Assembly: GCA_038146985.1 (NCBI GenBank)
Contig: JAYQSQ010000015.1
Coordinates: 62,001-126,000 of the forward strand
Length of the DNA stretch: 64,000 nucleotides
Direction of reading: 5' to 3'
Source: JADHLJ01 sp038146985
GTDB lineage: Bacteria; Pseudomonadota; Alphaproteobacteria; Thalassobaculales; Thalassobaculaceae
The notes under the pieces are model-generated. The model searched no databases. It was not told the DNA's origin and saw only the letters and a program-made list of their open reading frames with translations. Position 1 is the first letter of the stretch; the number at the start of each line of letters is the position of its first letter. Positions 53,448 to 61,599 of the stretch are shown in pieces. Both the position numbers and the translations under genes were made by a program.

Positions 53448-54362
53448 ATGGACCAGAACGCGATCATTTTTGACCGACAGTTGCTGCGCCGGCGCCGGGA
53501 TCGGGCGGCGGCGCGTTTCGGGGATTTCGACTTTCTGGTGATCGAGGCGGCGCACCGGCTGACGGATCGCCTGCTTGATCTGAAGCGCGGTTTTGAGACC
53601 GTTCTCAATCTCGGATCGCGCACCGGAATCCTGGCGAGGAATTGGCCAGATGGTCTGAGTATGCCCTGGTTGGCGCATGCGGACCTGTCACCGGTCATGG
53701 CCGGCGCGGCCGCGCTCCATGGTCCCGCGCTCGCCTGTGACGAGGAAGCCCTGCCGTTCGCGGAGGGAAGCCTCGATGCGGTGCTGAGTTGCCTTTCGCT
53801 GCATTGGGTGAATGATCTGCCGGGCGCGTTGGTGCAGATCCGACGAGCGCTGAAGCCGGACGGGATGTTCCTGGCATCGGTATTGGGTGGCGATACGCTG
53901 GTGGAACTGCGCGAGGTTCTGGGTGCCGCCGAACTGGACGTCACCAGCGGGCTCAGTCCCAGGGTCTCGCCCTTCGCCGACATCCCGGATCTCGGCGGCC
54001 TGCTGCAGCGCGCCGGTTTTGCTCTACCGGTGGTCGACAGCGACATTCTGACGGTGACTTACGACAATCTATTCGCCCTGATGGCCGATTTGCGCGGCAT
54101 GGGCGAGACCAACGTGGTGATGGAACGCTACAAGCGGCCGACGCGGCGCGATGTCTTCATGCGAGCCGCGGAGATCTATCAGGAACGGTTCGCCGGGCCC
54201 GACGGACGCATCCCCGCGACCTTTCAGATCCTTACCATGACCGGCTGGGCACCGGACGCCTCACAGCAGAAACCCTTGCGTCCCGGCAGCGCCCGCGCCC
54301 GTTTGGCGGACGCCGTCGGAGGCACGGAGACGCCCGCGGGAGATCGTATCGGCGAACATTAG
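53448..54362 (+). CDS. SAM-dependent methyltransferase, NDUFAF5/BioC-like
   Basis: This 304-residue protein begins IIFDRQLLRRRRDRAAARFG, like the NDUFAF5-type family (hydroxylase or methyltransferase roles in complex I assembly are described for homologues). The SAM-binding part has FETVLNLGSRTGILARNWPD and LPFAEGSLDAVLSCLSLHWV, then LPGALVQIRRALKPDGMF. The usual G-x-G motif is modified as NLGSRTG, so activity is uncertain. The ATG at 53448 is chosen by alignment of this N-terminus; the frame is open further upstream. It is divergent from comF. Confidence 0.85.
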   Translation: MDQNAIIFDRQLLRRRRDRAAARFGDFDFLVIEAAHRLTDRLLDLKRGFETVLNLGSRTGILARNWPDGLSMPWLAHADLSPVMAGAAALHGPALACDEEALPFAEGSLDAVLSCLSLHWVNDLPGALVQIRRALKPDGMFLASVLGGDTLVELREVLGAAELDVTSGLSPRVSPFADIPDLGGLLQRAGFALPVVDSDILTVTYDNLFALMADLRGMGETNVVMERYKRPTRRDVFMRAAEIYQERFAGPDGRIPATFQILTMTGWAPDASQQKPLRPGSARARLADAVGGTETPAGDRIGEH

Positions 54363-54370
54363 CCCGACGG

Positions 54371-55141
54371 CTATTTCACCGCGTAGACGATCCACATGGC
54401 CTGGCGGTAATAGTCGTATCCACGCCGTTTGGCTTCCTCCCCGGGAAGCTCGTAGGTGGTCTCACAGGGATCGATCACCGAGCAGCCCTTCAGAAGATCG
54501 GCATACTCCTCCTTGGCAAAGAAATGCGCGAGACCGATGGATTCAAGATGAACCTTGCCCGGCGAGGCGTCCGTCTCAAGATCGAGCGTGCCCGGGTCCG
54601 CCGGGTTCTCCTGATGCTTCTTGGCGAGATAGGTCGAGTGCTGGTTGCTGATCATATGACCGACGAACAGCCCGCCGGGCTTCAAGACCCGAACCACCTC
54701 GGCATGGGCCTTCGCGCGGTCTTCCCTGTTGAGATGCTGGAAGACACAGGACTCCAGCACACCGTCGAGGGAATTGTCTTCGAAGGGCAACGCGGTGGCG
54801 GAGGCGTGCTCCAACCGGCCGAGGCGATCCGCCATGCCGCGCGCCTCGAATACCTGCCTGCAGAGCTTCACGGCGCTCGGCGAGATGTCGACGCCGTTGG
54901 CTTCGATCCCCTTTTCGGCGAGCCAGACCAGATTCGGCCCGGCGCCGCTGCCGACTTCGAGAAATCTCAAGCCGCGATGCCTCGCGGCATCGGGATAACG
55001 GTCGCGCAGGTAGTGGGAAACGAACCGTACCAGCGCCTCGACCGGCGCGGTGTTATAGGCGCCGCTGGCGATCTGGTCCCGGAACGACTCGTCCCAGAGA
55101 TCCTGCATCGCCTGGTCCCGGGCCGTCATTTGTTGTGCCAT
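54371..55141 (-). CDS. Class I SAM-dependent methyltransferase
   Basis: This 256-residue protein has a clear SAM motif I LRFLEVGSGAGPNLVWLAEK (about 58-77), then NGVDISPSAVKLCRQVFEAR, LEHASATALPFEDNSLDGVL and HAEVVRVLKPGGLFVGHM. The C-terminal half is long and includes TTYELPGEEAKRRGYDYYRQ. The substrate is not evident. Its position directly downstream of the sugar genes on the same strand suggests modification of the glycan made by this locus. The ATG at 55141 has a GGGAG site. Confidence 0.88.
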   Translation of the reverse strand: MAQQMTARDQAMQDLWDESFRDQIASGAYNTAPVEALVRFVSHYLRDRYPDAARHRGLRFLEVGSGAGPNLVWLAEKGIEANGVDISPSAVKLCRQVFEARGMADRLGRLEHASATALPFEDNSLDGVLESCVFQHLNREDRAKAHAEVVRVLKPGGLFVGHMISNQHSTYLAKKHQENPADPGTLDLETDASPGKVHLESIGLAHFFAKEEYADLLKGCSVIDPCETTYELPGEEAKRRGYDYYRQAMWIVYAVK

Positions 55142-55164
55142 GGCGCGCTCCCGCGAAGTGCCGT

Positions 55165-55530
55165 TCAGCCGTTGTTTACCCATTCGATCTCGTCACCGTC
55201 CAGCCAGGCGACGATCTCCATGCCCTGTTCGGCAACATAGGCCAAATACTCATCCACCCGGTCTTTCTCAACCAACTGGACGTAGCGCCTCGGGCCACTG
55301 TTCACCAGGCAACTGCGATACCCGAAAGAGGCGAGACGGCCATTCAACGACGGAGTCGCGTAATAGCCCCAGGATTTGCGGCAGATGTCGAACTCGGCGC
55401 CCGTCTCCGTCTTCAGCGTCACCTGCTCGTCATGGCCGAGTTCCAGGTCGAGCACATGACGCAATTCGATTTCACGCCCGGGATGGCCGACCTTGAAGGC
55501 GCGGGGCGGTTCGATCGGAGTGGTTTTCAT
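55165..55530 (-). CDS. Unknown 121-residue protein in the glycan locus
   Basis: I do not recognise a family. The protein has no signal peptide or membrane segment and reads as an all-beta fold: GREIELRHVLDLELGHDEQV, ETGAEFDICRKSWGYYATPS and LASFGYRSCLVNSGPRRYVQ, ending DGDEIEWVNNG. RKSWGYYATPSLNGRL is the most distinctive stretch. Its ATG overlaps the stop of the cytidylyltransferase gene (ATGA), so it should be produced with it. A small partner or binding protein of the sugar enzymes is my inference only. Confidence 0.7.
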   Translation of the reverse strand: MKTTPIEPPRAFKVGHPGREIELRHVLDLELGHDEQVTLKTETGAEFDICRKSWGYYATPSLNGRLASFGYRSCLVNSGPRRYVQLVEKDRVDEYLAYVAEQGMEIVAWLDGDEIEWVNNG

Positions 55531-56228
55531 CGCGTTCCCTCCCTCTGGCGCGTGTCCCATTCCCGCGCGGCGGCGGCGGCGGTATCCAGATCGACGGCAT
55601 CGCCATGCGTCTCGAATATCCAGCATGCCTTGGCATGATCCTCCGGCGTATCCACCGACAGGCTGACCCCGGCGTAACGGTCGTCGGGAGCGGTAAGGTT
55701 TTCCAGACGGAACTGTTCCGCGTGTTGGTAGGCGTAGCGGGTCACATGCTCGCGATCCTGGGGATCATCGCTCGCCTCGACGATCCGGCTCATCGCGGCG
55801 GTCGTGATCGCCTCGACGCTGACGCCGATCGGATAGGTGCGCGGAAAGACGTTGGTCACGAGATCGTTTCCACCCTCGCGGGCACGGCTAAGACATCGAT
55901 GGATTAAAGCCGGTTCAATGAACGGACTGTCACCGCTGATCCGAACGAAAAGGCCGAGACCATGGACCTTGGCGCAGGCCAATGCGCGGCCGGCCACATC
56001 CTGCGCCGCGCCGCGGAACAGGCGCTCGCCCCGATTGCGGACATGGTCGGCGATGGGATCGTCGGTATCGCGGTCCGATGTGGCGACGATCACCGGTGGT
56101 GCGTTCGGCGTCGCCAGGCAGCGGTCGATGACCCGATCCAGCAGCAGCTTTCCAGCGATGGGCCGCAGGGCTTTTCCGGGCAGTCGGGAGGAGTCGAGAC
56201 GCGCAAAGACGACGATCGCGTCATTCAC
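55527..56228 (-). CDS. Cytidylyltransferase-like protein (SpsF/KdsB type)
   Basis: This 233-residue nucleotidyltransferase starts at a GTG (56228) that overlaps the epimerase stop (GTGA). It has the sugar-nucleotide motif VFARLDSSRLPGKALRPIAG (about 6-25), LLLDRVIDRCLATPNAPP, VIVATSDRDTDDPI, and FVRISGDSPFIEPALIHRC, which is the metal/substrate region. It resembles SpsF and CMP-Kdo-synthetase-like enzymes, which activate sugars as CMP derivatives or join similar pathways. The exact sugar is unknown. Confidence 0.88.
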   Translation of the reverse strand: MNDAIVVFARLDSSRLPGKALRPIAGKLLLDRVIDRCLATPNAPPVIVATSDRDTDDPIADHVRNRGERLFRGAAQDVAGRALACAKVHGLGLFVRISGDSPFIEPALIHRCLSRAREGGNDLVTNVFPRTYPIGVSVEAITTAAMSRIVEASDDPQDREHVTRYAYQHAEQFRLENLTAPDDRYAGVSLSVDTPEDHAKACWIFETHGDAVDLDTAAAAAREWDTRQREGTR

Positions 56229-57298
56229 GCGTTGGCTCCCACCACCTTTCGCCATTCTTCCACGTACCATTCGCAGTATTGCCGGTATCCGCGTTCCAAC
56301 GGCCAACTGGGATTGAAGCCGAGGCGTTCACGGGCCTTGTCCATGCGCAGGGTGCCGCGGACCGGCTTCTCCGCCGCGCGCGGCCGGTCTTCAAGAATCG
56401 CCGTCGGCACCACGTCCTTTACGATGGCCGCCAGCTCGGCGATCGTTCGGGCGTTGCCATAGGTTAGGTTGAAGGTATCCGACGTTCCCCGGCCGCCATG
56501 AAGCCCAAGCGCGCGCACCATGCCTTCGGCCAGATCCTCGATATAGGTGAAATCGAGGCGGCCATCGCCGCCGCCCTCCAGCAGCAGCGGCCGTCCGGCG
56601 AGCGCGTTTTCGATGAAAGCCTGGCTGACCCGCCGGCTTACGCACCGCTCTCCATAGAGCGCGCTCGGCCGGACGATGCAGGTGCCGAGCCCGTCGGTGT
56701 GGTGATAGGTGCGCACCAGACGCTCGGCCATGTATTTGGTGTTCGCGTAGATGCCTCGGGGGCGGGGGCGGGTGGTCTCGTCGACCGAATCGCCTTCGAA
56801 ATCGCCATAGACCGTGCTTGAACTCAGCAACATCAAGGTCTCGACCTGATCATGACTGAGCCGGCACAGTTCCAACACATTGCGCAAGGTCGTGAGCTGC
56901 AGATCGAAACACAGGCCCGGGTTCTTGCGGGCCTCGACCGCGCTCGCGATCGCCGCGAGATGCACGACCTTCGTCGGCTTGAACGCATCGAATGCCTGGG
57001 CGAGGTCCGCGAAACTCCGGGCATCACAGTTCCGAAGCTGCACGCCCGCGTCCCGCATCATATCGAACCGGCTCATCAGGAAATGGATGTTGAGCTTGCG
57101 CTTGATCAGATCGCCGCGGTCATGAAACGCGTTATCGACAAGGCTGTTGACCATCATGTTGTCGACAACCATGGTTTCGACATTATTCGCGCGCAGCAGC
57201 ATCGCGAGGTTATGGCCGATGAAGCCGGCGCCGCCGACCAGCAACACGCGCGCGCCGCTCAGTTTCTCGATGACCGTGCTAAACGGGATGTCTGTCAT
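56225..57298 (-). CDS. NAD-dependent sugar epimerase/dehydratase
   Basis: This 357-residue extended short-chain dehydrogenase has the NAD motif VLLVGGAGFIGHNLAMLLR (about 15-33), VVHLAAIASAVEARKNPG, the Ser of LMLLSSSTVYGD, and the YxxxK pair in RGIYANTKYMAERLVRTYH. FTYIEDLAEGMVRALGL is the later family motif. It should change a nucleotide-linked sugar (epimerisation or dehydration). The ATG at 57298 has an AGGAACCC site. It heads the run epimerase - cytidylyltransferase - 121-residue protein. Confidence 0.92.
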   Translation of the reverse strand: MTDIPFSTVIEKLSGARVLLVGGAGFIGHNLAMLLRANNVETMVVDNMMVNSLVDNAFHDRGDLIKRKLNIHFLMSRFDMMRDAGVQLRNCDARSFADLAQAFDAFKPTKVVHLAAIASAVEARKNPGLCFDLQLTTLRNVLELCRLSHDQVETLMLLSSSTVYGDFEGDSVDETTRPRPRGIYANTKYMAERLVRTYHHTDGLGTCIVRPSALYGERCVSRRVSQAFIENALAGRPLLLEGGGDGRLDFTYIEDLAEGMVRALGLHGGRGTSDTFNLTYGNARTIAELAAIVKDVVPTAILEDRPRAAEKPVRGTLRMDKARERLGFNPSWPLERGYRQYCEWYVEEWRKVVGANA

Positions 57299-57558
57299 GG
57301 GTTCCTGTCCCGACCGCAGGCGCGGCGCCGCTTGAAAAGTCCCTGATGGATTCGGTTCGTGGCGGATCGAATCCCGAAACCCGACGCGCTCAAACCGGAC
57401 AACCGGAGGATTGCAAGCTCTTCGCGGATTTCTCCTTGCAAGTCAAGAAAACCCTTTGATTCCTCGCCGTTTCCGCACATTTGCCCCATGCGTCCAAGAC
57501 AGGTGTTTACAGCGATGCCCGGACCGCTATCTTCGCCCGGCCTATGGAGGAGTAGAAA

Positions 57559-59403
57559 ATGGGTCGGATCGCGGGCGTGTTGAACAAGAGCGGCGACGCC
57601 GCGCCGGTGGATCCGATTACCATGCTGACGGCGTTGGGCCTGTCGGGCGTGACGGTGTCGAATGGCGTGGCCGTCGAGAATGCCGGGCAGATCGCCGAAC
57701 TCGGCCCTCTTCGGCTGGTCCTGGACGGGACGATCTACAATCCCGAGGCGTTCGTGGAGCCCGACCGTTCCTTGGCAAAGGCGGGTGATGCCGGCCTTCT
57801 CCTTACCTCGATCGCACGGCACGGCCTGCCGGATACCTTGGCGAAGATCAACGGAGATTTCGCCCTGGTTTTCATCGATGTGCGGTCCGGACAGGTTCAC
57901 CTCGCCCGCGATCGGTTCGGCGTGCGCCCTCTGTATCATGCGCGCGCTGGTGAGTGGACAGCCTTCGCGTCGAGGCCGCGTTCGCTCTTGAATCTGCCGG
58001 GAGTGTCCAAAGACCCGGACCCTCCGTTCCTGTTGGCTGCCGCTGGAACCCACTACCGGTTTATCGACGCCGATCCAGGACGTGCGCCTTTCCGGGATAT
58101 CGCCCAGGTGCCGGCAGGTCACGTCGTTTCGATCCGGAACGGGACGGTGAGCGCGGCGCGGTTTGGCGATATTACAGCCGGGCCTCCGCCGCGCGGTTCC
58201 GAGGCAGATCAGGCCCGCGAGTATCTCGATCTGCTGGAGGACGCCGTGCGCCGCCGGCTTCGCCATGCGGAAGATCCGGCCTTCACCCTGTCGGGCGGCC
58301 TCGACAGCTCGACCATTGCCGCCCTGGCGCATCGCATCACCGGGACGCCGCCATCGGCGATATCCTCGGTGCACCGTGACGAGACTTACGACGAGAGCAA
58401 GGAAATCAAGGATATCGTCGATGCCGGTTTGGTCGATTGGCATCCCGTCGAGATTGATGATCCAGACCTGTTCCCTTTGATCTCCAAAATGAGCACGTTT
58501 CACGATCAACCAATTCCGACCGTGACCTGGATGAGCCACTATCTGCTCGGTCAGAGGACGGCGGAACTCGGATATCGCTCGGTCTTCGGCGGCCTTGGCG
58601 GCGACGAGCAGCATGCCGGCGAGTACGACTATTTCTTCTACTTCTTCGCCGATCTAAATGCCGCCGGCAGACCCGACGTGCTGGCAAGGGAGATCGCGGC
58701 GTGGGCTCGGAACCACGATCATCCGGTTTTCCGGAAAACTCCAGAAGTCGCGGAGCACGGGATCGGTATCCTGACCGATCCGGACCGGCTAGGTCTTTGC
58801 CGCGGAAACACCGACCTGCTTTTCCGTTACCGGAACCTGCTGTCGCCCGAGTTCGGCGATGTCGAAACCTTGATGCCCCGGTTCGAGGCAAGCGCCCCGA
58901 GCTACCTGGCGAGCCATATGCGGAACGAACTGCTGCATACCACCATGCCGTGCTGTCTGCGTGCCGCCGACCGGAATTCGGCTGCCCTGGGCCTGCTTGA
59001 AATCCACCCGTTTCTCGACTGGCGTCTTTTCGAATTCATGTTGGCGATCCCGGGAGACCGGAAGATCCGCGACGGGGTGACGAAATGCTTCGCGCGTGAG
59101 GCCTATAAAGGCTTGCTGCCCGAACCAACCCGCACGCGCGTGACCAAAACCGGATGGAATGCGCCGGCGCACCAGTGGTTTGCCGGACCCGGCCGCGAGG
59201 CGCTGATGGACCTGGTTATGTCACGCACCTTCAGGGACCGGGGAGTCTACAATCACCCGGAACTGCTCCGTCTTATCGACGAGCACCAGGACATCGTCGA
59301 CAATCCTCGCGGCCGCGAAAACCACATGATGCTGCTCTGGCAGATTGTTACCTTGGAGCTGTGGTTGAGGTCGCTCGCGGATATTCCACAGGCCGATCTT
59401 TAA
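57559..59403 (+). CDS. Asparagine synthetase-like amidotransferase lacking the catalytic Cys2
   Basis: This 614-residue protein has the AsnB architecture. The N-terminal glutaminase-like domain starts MGRIAGVLNKSG where active enzymes have MCGIAG, so the nucleophile Cys2 is replaced by Gly; DGTIYN replaces the usual NGEIYN, and HLARDRFGVRPLYH is retained. The synthetase domain has the pyrophosphate loop FTLSGGLDSSTIAALAHRI (about 242-260) and YRSVFGGLGGDEQHAG. The start is secure, with GGAGGAG six bases before ATG. It could use free ammonia to amidate a carboxylate or act as another ATP-dependent ligase. It is divergent from the epimerase and convergent with the putative glycosyltransferases. 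Confidence 0.88.
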   Translation: MGRIAGVLNKSGDAAPVDPITMLTALGLSGVTVSNGVAVENAGQIAELGPLRLVLDGTIYNPEAFVEPDRSLAKAGDAGLLLTSIARHGLPDTLAKINGDFALVFIDVRSGQVHLARDRFGVRPLYHARAGEWTAFASRPRSLLNLPGVSKDPDPPFLLAAAGTHYRFIDADPGRAPFRDIAQVPAGHVVSIRNGTVSAARFGDITAGPPPRGSEADQAREYLDLLEDAVRRRLRHAEDPAFTLSGGLDSSTIAALAHRITGTPPSAISSVHRDETYDESKEIKDIVDAGLVDWHPVEIDDPDLFPLISKMSTFHDQPIPTVTWMSHYLLGQRTAELGYRSVFGGLGGDEQHAGEYDYFFYFFADLNAAGRPDVLAREIAAWARNHDHPVFRKTPEVAEHGIGILTDPDRLGLCRGNTDLLFRYRNLLSPEFGDVETLMPRFEASAPSYLASHMRNELLHTTMPCCLRAADRNSAALGLLEIHPFLDWRLFEFMLAIPGDRKIRDGVTKCFAREAYKGLLPEPTRTRVTKTGWNAPAHQWFAGPGREALMDLVMSRTFRDRGVYNHPELLRLIDEHQDIVDNPRGRENHMMLLWQIVTLELWLRSLADIPQADL

Positions 59404-60425
59404 GCTCTCAGAATGCGTGCGTCCGGTCCCGGGCTCATCGGCAAGAAAATTTGGTTCGGTGCGGGCCCATGACGATCCGATACCGTGGCGCGCCACTGCG
59501 GGCAGTCGCGGGTTTCGTGGATGATCGCAAGGATCGCGGCGGCAAGCTTTTCACTGTCGGCTGGATCGGCCGGAAAAACGAACCCTTGGCCGGGAAATTT
59601 TACGGGGACGTCCGCGCTCACCCGCATTGCCCAAGGAACGCCGAACCCGTAGGCGACCCAGAGCCAGGGCGTGGAGACCAAGTCCAGCAGGAACCGCGCC
59701 CTTGAGACGACATAGGACTGCCCGAGCACGCCGTCCGGCAGATTGCGCGCGTCCAGAACCCCAGCCGGCAACCGGCCGATATCGGTTTCGGGATCTCCCA
59801 CCAGAACCAGGCTGGCGGCGTGCCGGTCCGCGATGATCTCGGCGCCTGACCGCATCGCGGATCGCCAAGCCTCCAGATCCGCCTCGGTGTCGTGATCCGG
59901 AACAGCAAGGGCGCAGTACCACCAGGTCATTGCCAGCCCCAGATCGCGTAATGCTTGATTGATCGCCGGCACCCGGTCCCTCGGCAGCACGAATCTCGGG
60001 GCTCTCCCGAAAGCCCCGAGATGCCGCCAATCCATCATCGAGGGGAGCAGCATGACATCCGGCTTCTCGCAGCCGAGGTCGCGCCATTGGGCGCTGGCGG
60101 CGCTCAGAGCAGCGCCGCTGGAGGGATCGAAATAGTCCATGGGGATCGTGGAACGGTCCTGACCCCGCCAAGTGAAGGTGATGTCCGGCAGCATGGAAAG
60201 GACGCCAGCGAGTCGCGTGTCGATCTTGCCGTGATAGGCGAACAGTTTGGCATGGTCGAAGCACAGCTTGACCGCCGCCGCGTAGAGCGCCTGGATGAGA
60301 AAGGGCTCGAATTCCTGAGCCAGGAGATGGGCAAAGATCCTGCACTCGCGCGACGGCAGTTCACCCGGACGAACGCCATGAGGGCCAAGTCCGGAGAAAT
60401 CGGGAATCGCGTCCGGATAAGTCAA
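59400..60425 (-). CDS. Putative glycosyltransferase 2 (TIGR04372-like), TTG start
   Basis: This protein of about 341 residues seems to start at a TTG (60425) two bases beyond the stop of the upstream gene, since the preceding residues of the open frame overlap that gene in another frame. It reads DVMLLPSMMDWRHLGAFGRA with PRFVLPRD, then AASLVLVGDPETDIGRLPAG, VVSRARFLLDLVSTPWLWVA and ends with HETRDCPQWR near the C-terminus. The same PSMM block and TRDCPxWR tail occur in the gene upstream, so the two are paralogues. No membrane segment is visible. The glycosyltransferase call rests on likeness to the TIGR04372 family and on context. Confidence 0.65.
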   Translation of the reverse strand: MTYPDAIPDFSGLGPHGVRPGELPSRECRIFAHLLAQEFEPFLIQALYAAAVKLCFDHAKLFAYHGKIDTRLAGVLSMLPDITFTWRGQDRSTIPMDYFDPSSGAALSAASAQWRDLGCEKPDVMLLPSMMDWRHLGAFGRAPRFVLPRDRVPAINQALRDLGLAMTWWYCALAVPDHDTEADLEAWRSAMRSGAEIIADRHAASLVLVGDPETDIGRLPAGVLDARNLPDGVLGQSYVVSRARFLLDLVSTPWLWVAYGFGVPWAMRVSADVPVKFPGQGFVFPADPADSEKLAAAILAIIHETRDCPQWRATVSDRHGPAPNQIFLPMSPGPDARILRA

Positions 60426-60427
60426 TG

Positions 60428-61546
60428 TTAGGGTTCCCGAGCCGCCGAGGCCGCGGCGCCGTATCCCCAGATTCGGTGGGCCCGGCTCGGAACGATCGGC
60501 CAGGGCACCTGATCCGACGGGGAAGCGCGGGCCGGTTCCGCCGGTTCGCGCCAGCCTGGGCAATCTCGCGTGGACGCGGTGATTTCCTCGGCAATGCGTT
60601 TCATCTCGGAAAGCGTGTTGCGGCGAAACTGATACCCCCGTTCGCGAAGGATCGTGTGCATGACCGTCCCGTCGAGGAGGTTCTTTTCGACACAGGTTTT
60701 TATGGGCACGCGTATTCCGTCCGGGCCGAAAAGGTGCTGGTTCAGCACAACACTGTCCGGCGAGGTTGGCCCGGCAATGATTAAGGCGTTGCACCGCGCC
60801 AGCGGAACGCCGAAGCACGGCGCCAAAGCCGCGGGCCCCGACGGAGACAACTCCAGGAAAAATCTCGCCCGCCGGACGGCCGCCGCGTGGATTTTTATCC
60901 CGCCCGGATGCCGGCTCAGATCGAGAAAGCCCGGAAATTCCGGAAAAGGCGTCATTTCGGCATGACCGATGCGAACGACCTGTCCCCCCAACGTGTCGAT
61001 AATAAAGCGGGTCATCGCGATCGGGTCACCGGCATCGATGTCACGATCCGCATTCTCGCCCCGGGTGTCGTAGGACGGTTCTCGATAGTGCAGCACGCAG
61101 AACCACCGCTCCGGATCCAGACCCGCGCTCGTGAATTCAGCTCTGAAGGATTCTTCGATGTCCTCGGCAATCCGAAAACGGGCAAGGGAGGGAAGGGAGG
61201 GAAGCGTGGTGCGCGACATCATCGAGGGCGTCAGTACGACATCCACGTGCCGGCCGCCACCGTCACCACGCGAGGGATCGAACAACCCGGCCTCGACGGT
61301 CTCTGTTCCTTCCTGAGGCCAGATCTCGTCGACCTCGGGATTCATTTCCACGACGGCGTCCTTGAAAGGCCGGTCGCGGCGGTAATAGGCGATCAGCCGC
61401 GCATTCCGGTACAGCCGCTTGAACGACGCCGCGAAGAGGTTGTACTCGATAAAGTCACCGAGGGTGGGGGCCAGCATCAGGGCGACGATGACGACTTGCC
61501 GTTCTTCGTGGCTCGTTTCCGAACCGCCGCTCGCCTTCAAGGTCAT
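60428..61546 (-). CDS. Putative glycosyltransferase 1 (TIGR04372-like)
   Basis: This 372-residue protein has VVIVALMLAPTLGDFIEYNL near the N-terminus, VDVVLTPSMMSRTTLPSLPS, and then FCVLHYREPSYDTRGENADR with DIDAGDPIAMTRFIIDTLGG and VVRIGHAEMTPFPEFPGFLD. The pattern R-x-x-x-Y, NAD, GG-VVRIG followed by FLDLS is that of the TIGR04372 putative glycosyltransferases. The C-terminus has TRDCPGWR, shared with its downstream paralogue. The ATG at 61546 follows GGGGATAG. It likely adds a sugar to a surface glycan. Confidence 0.72.
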   Translation of the reverse strand: MTLKASGGSETSHEERQVVIVALMLAPTLGDFIEYNLFAASFKRLYRNARLIAYYRRDRPFKDAVVEMNPEVDEIWPQEGTETVEAGLFDPSRGDGGGRHVDVVLTPSMMSRTTLPSLPSLARFRIAEDIEESFRAEFTSAGLDPERWFCVLHYREPSYDTRGENADRDIDAGDPIAMTRFIIDTLGGQVVRIGHAEMTPFPEFPGFLDLSRHPGGIKIHAAAVRRARFFLELSPSGPAALAPCFGVPLARCNALIIAGPTSPDSVVLNQHLFGPDGIRVPIKTCVEKNLLDGTVMHTILRERGYQFRRNTLSEMKRIAEEITASTRDCPGWREPAEPARASPSDQVPWPIVPSRAHRIWGYGAAASAAREP

Positions 61547-61599
61547 CGCCTATCCCCGTTGGGCCGATAAGCGCGTGTAGCGAGTTGGCGCGGGAAATG

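Noticed and set aside
57295..58614. Long open frame (439 codons) on the minus strand inside the asparagine-synthetase-like gene
   Set aside because: It is antisense to a clear protein family, its residues look like out-of-frame GC-rich translation, and it lacks a family pattern.
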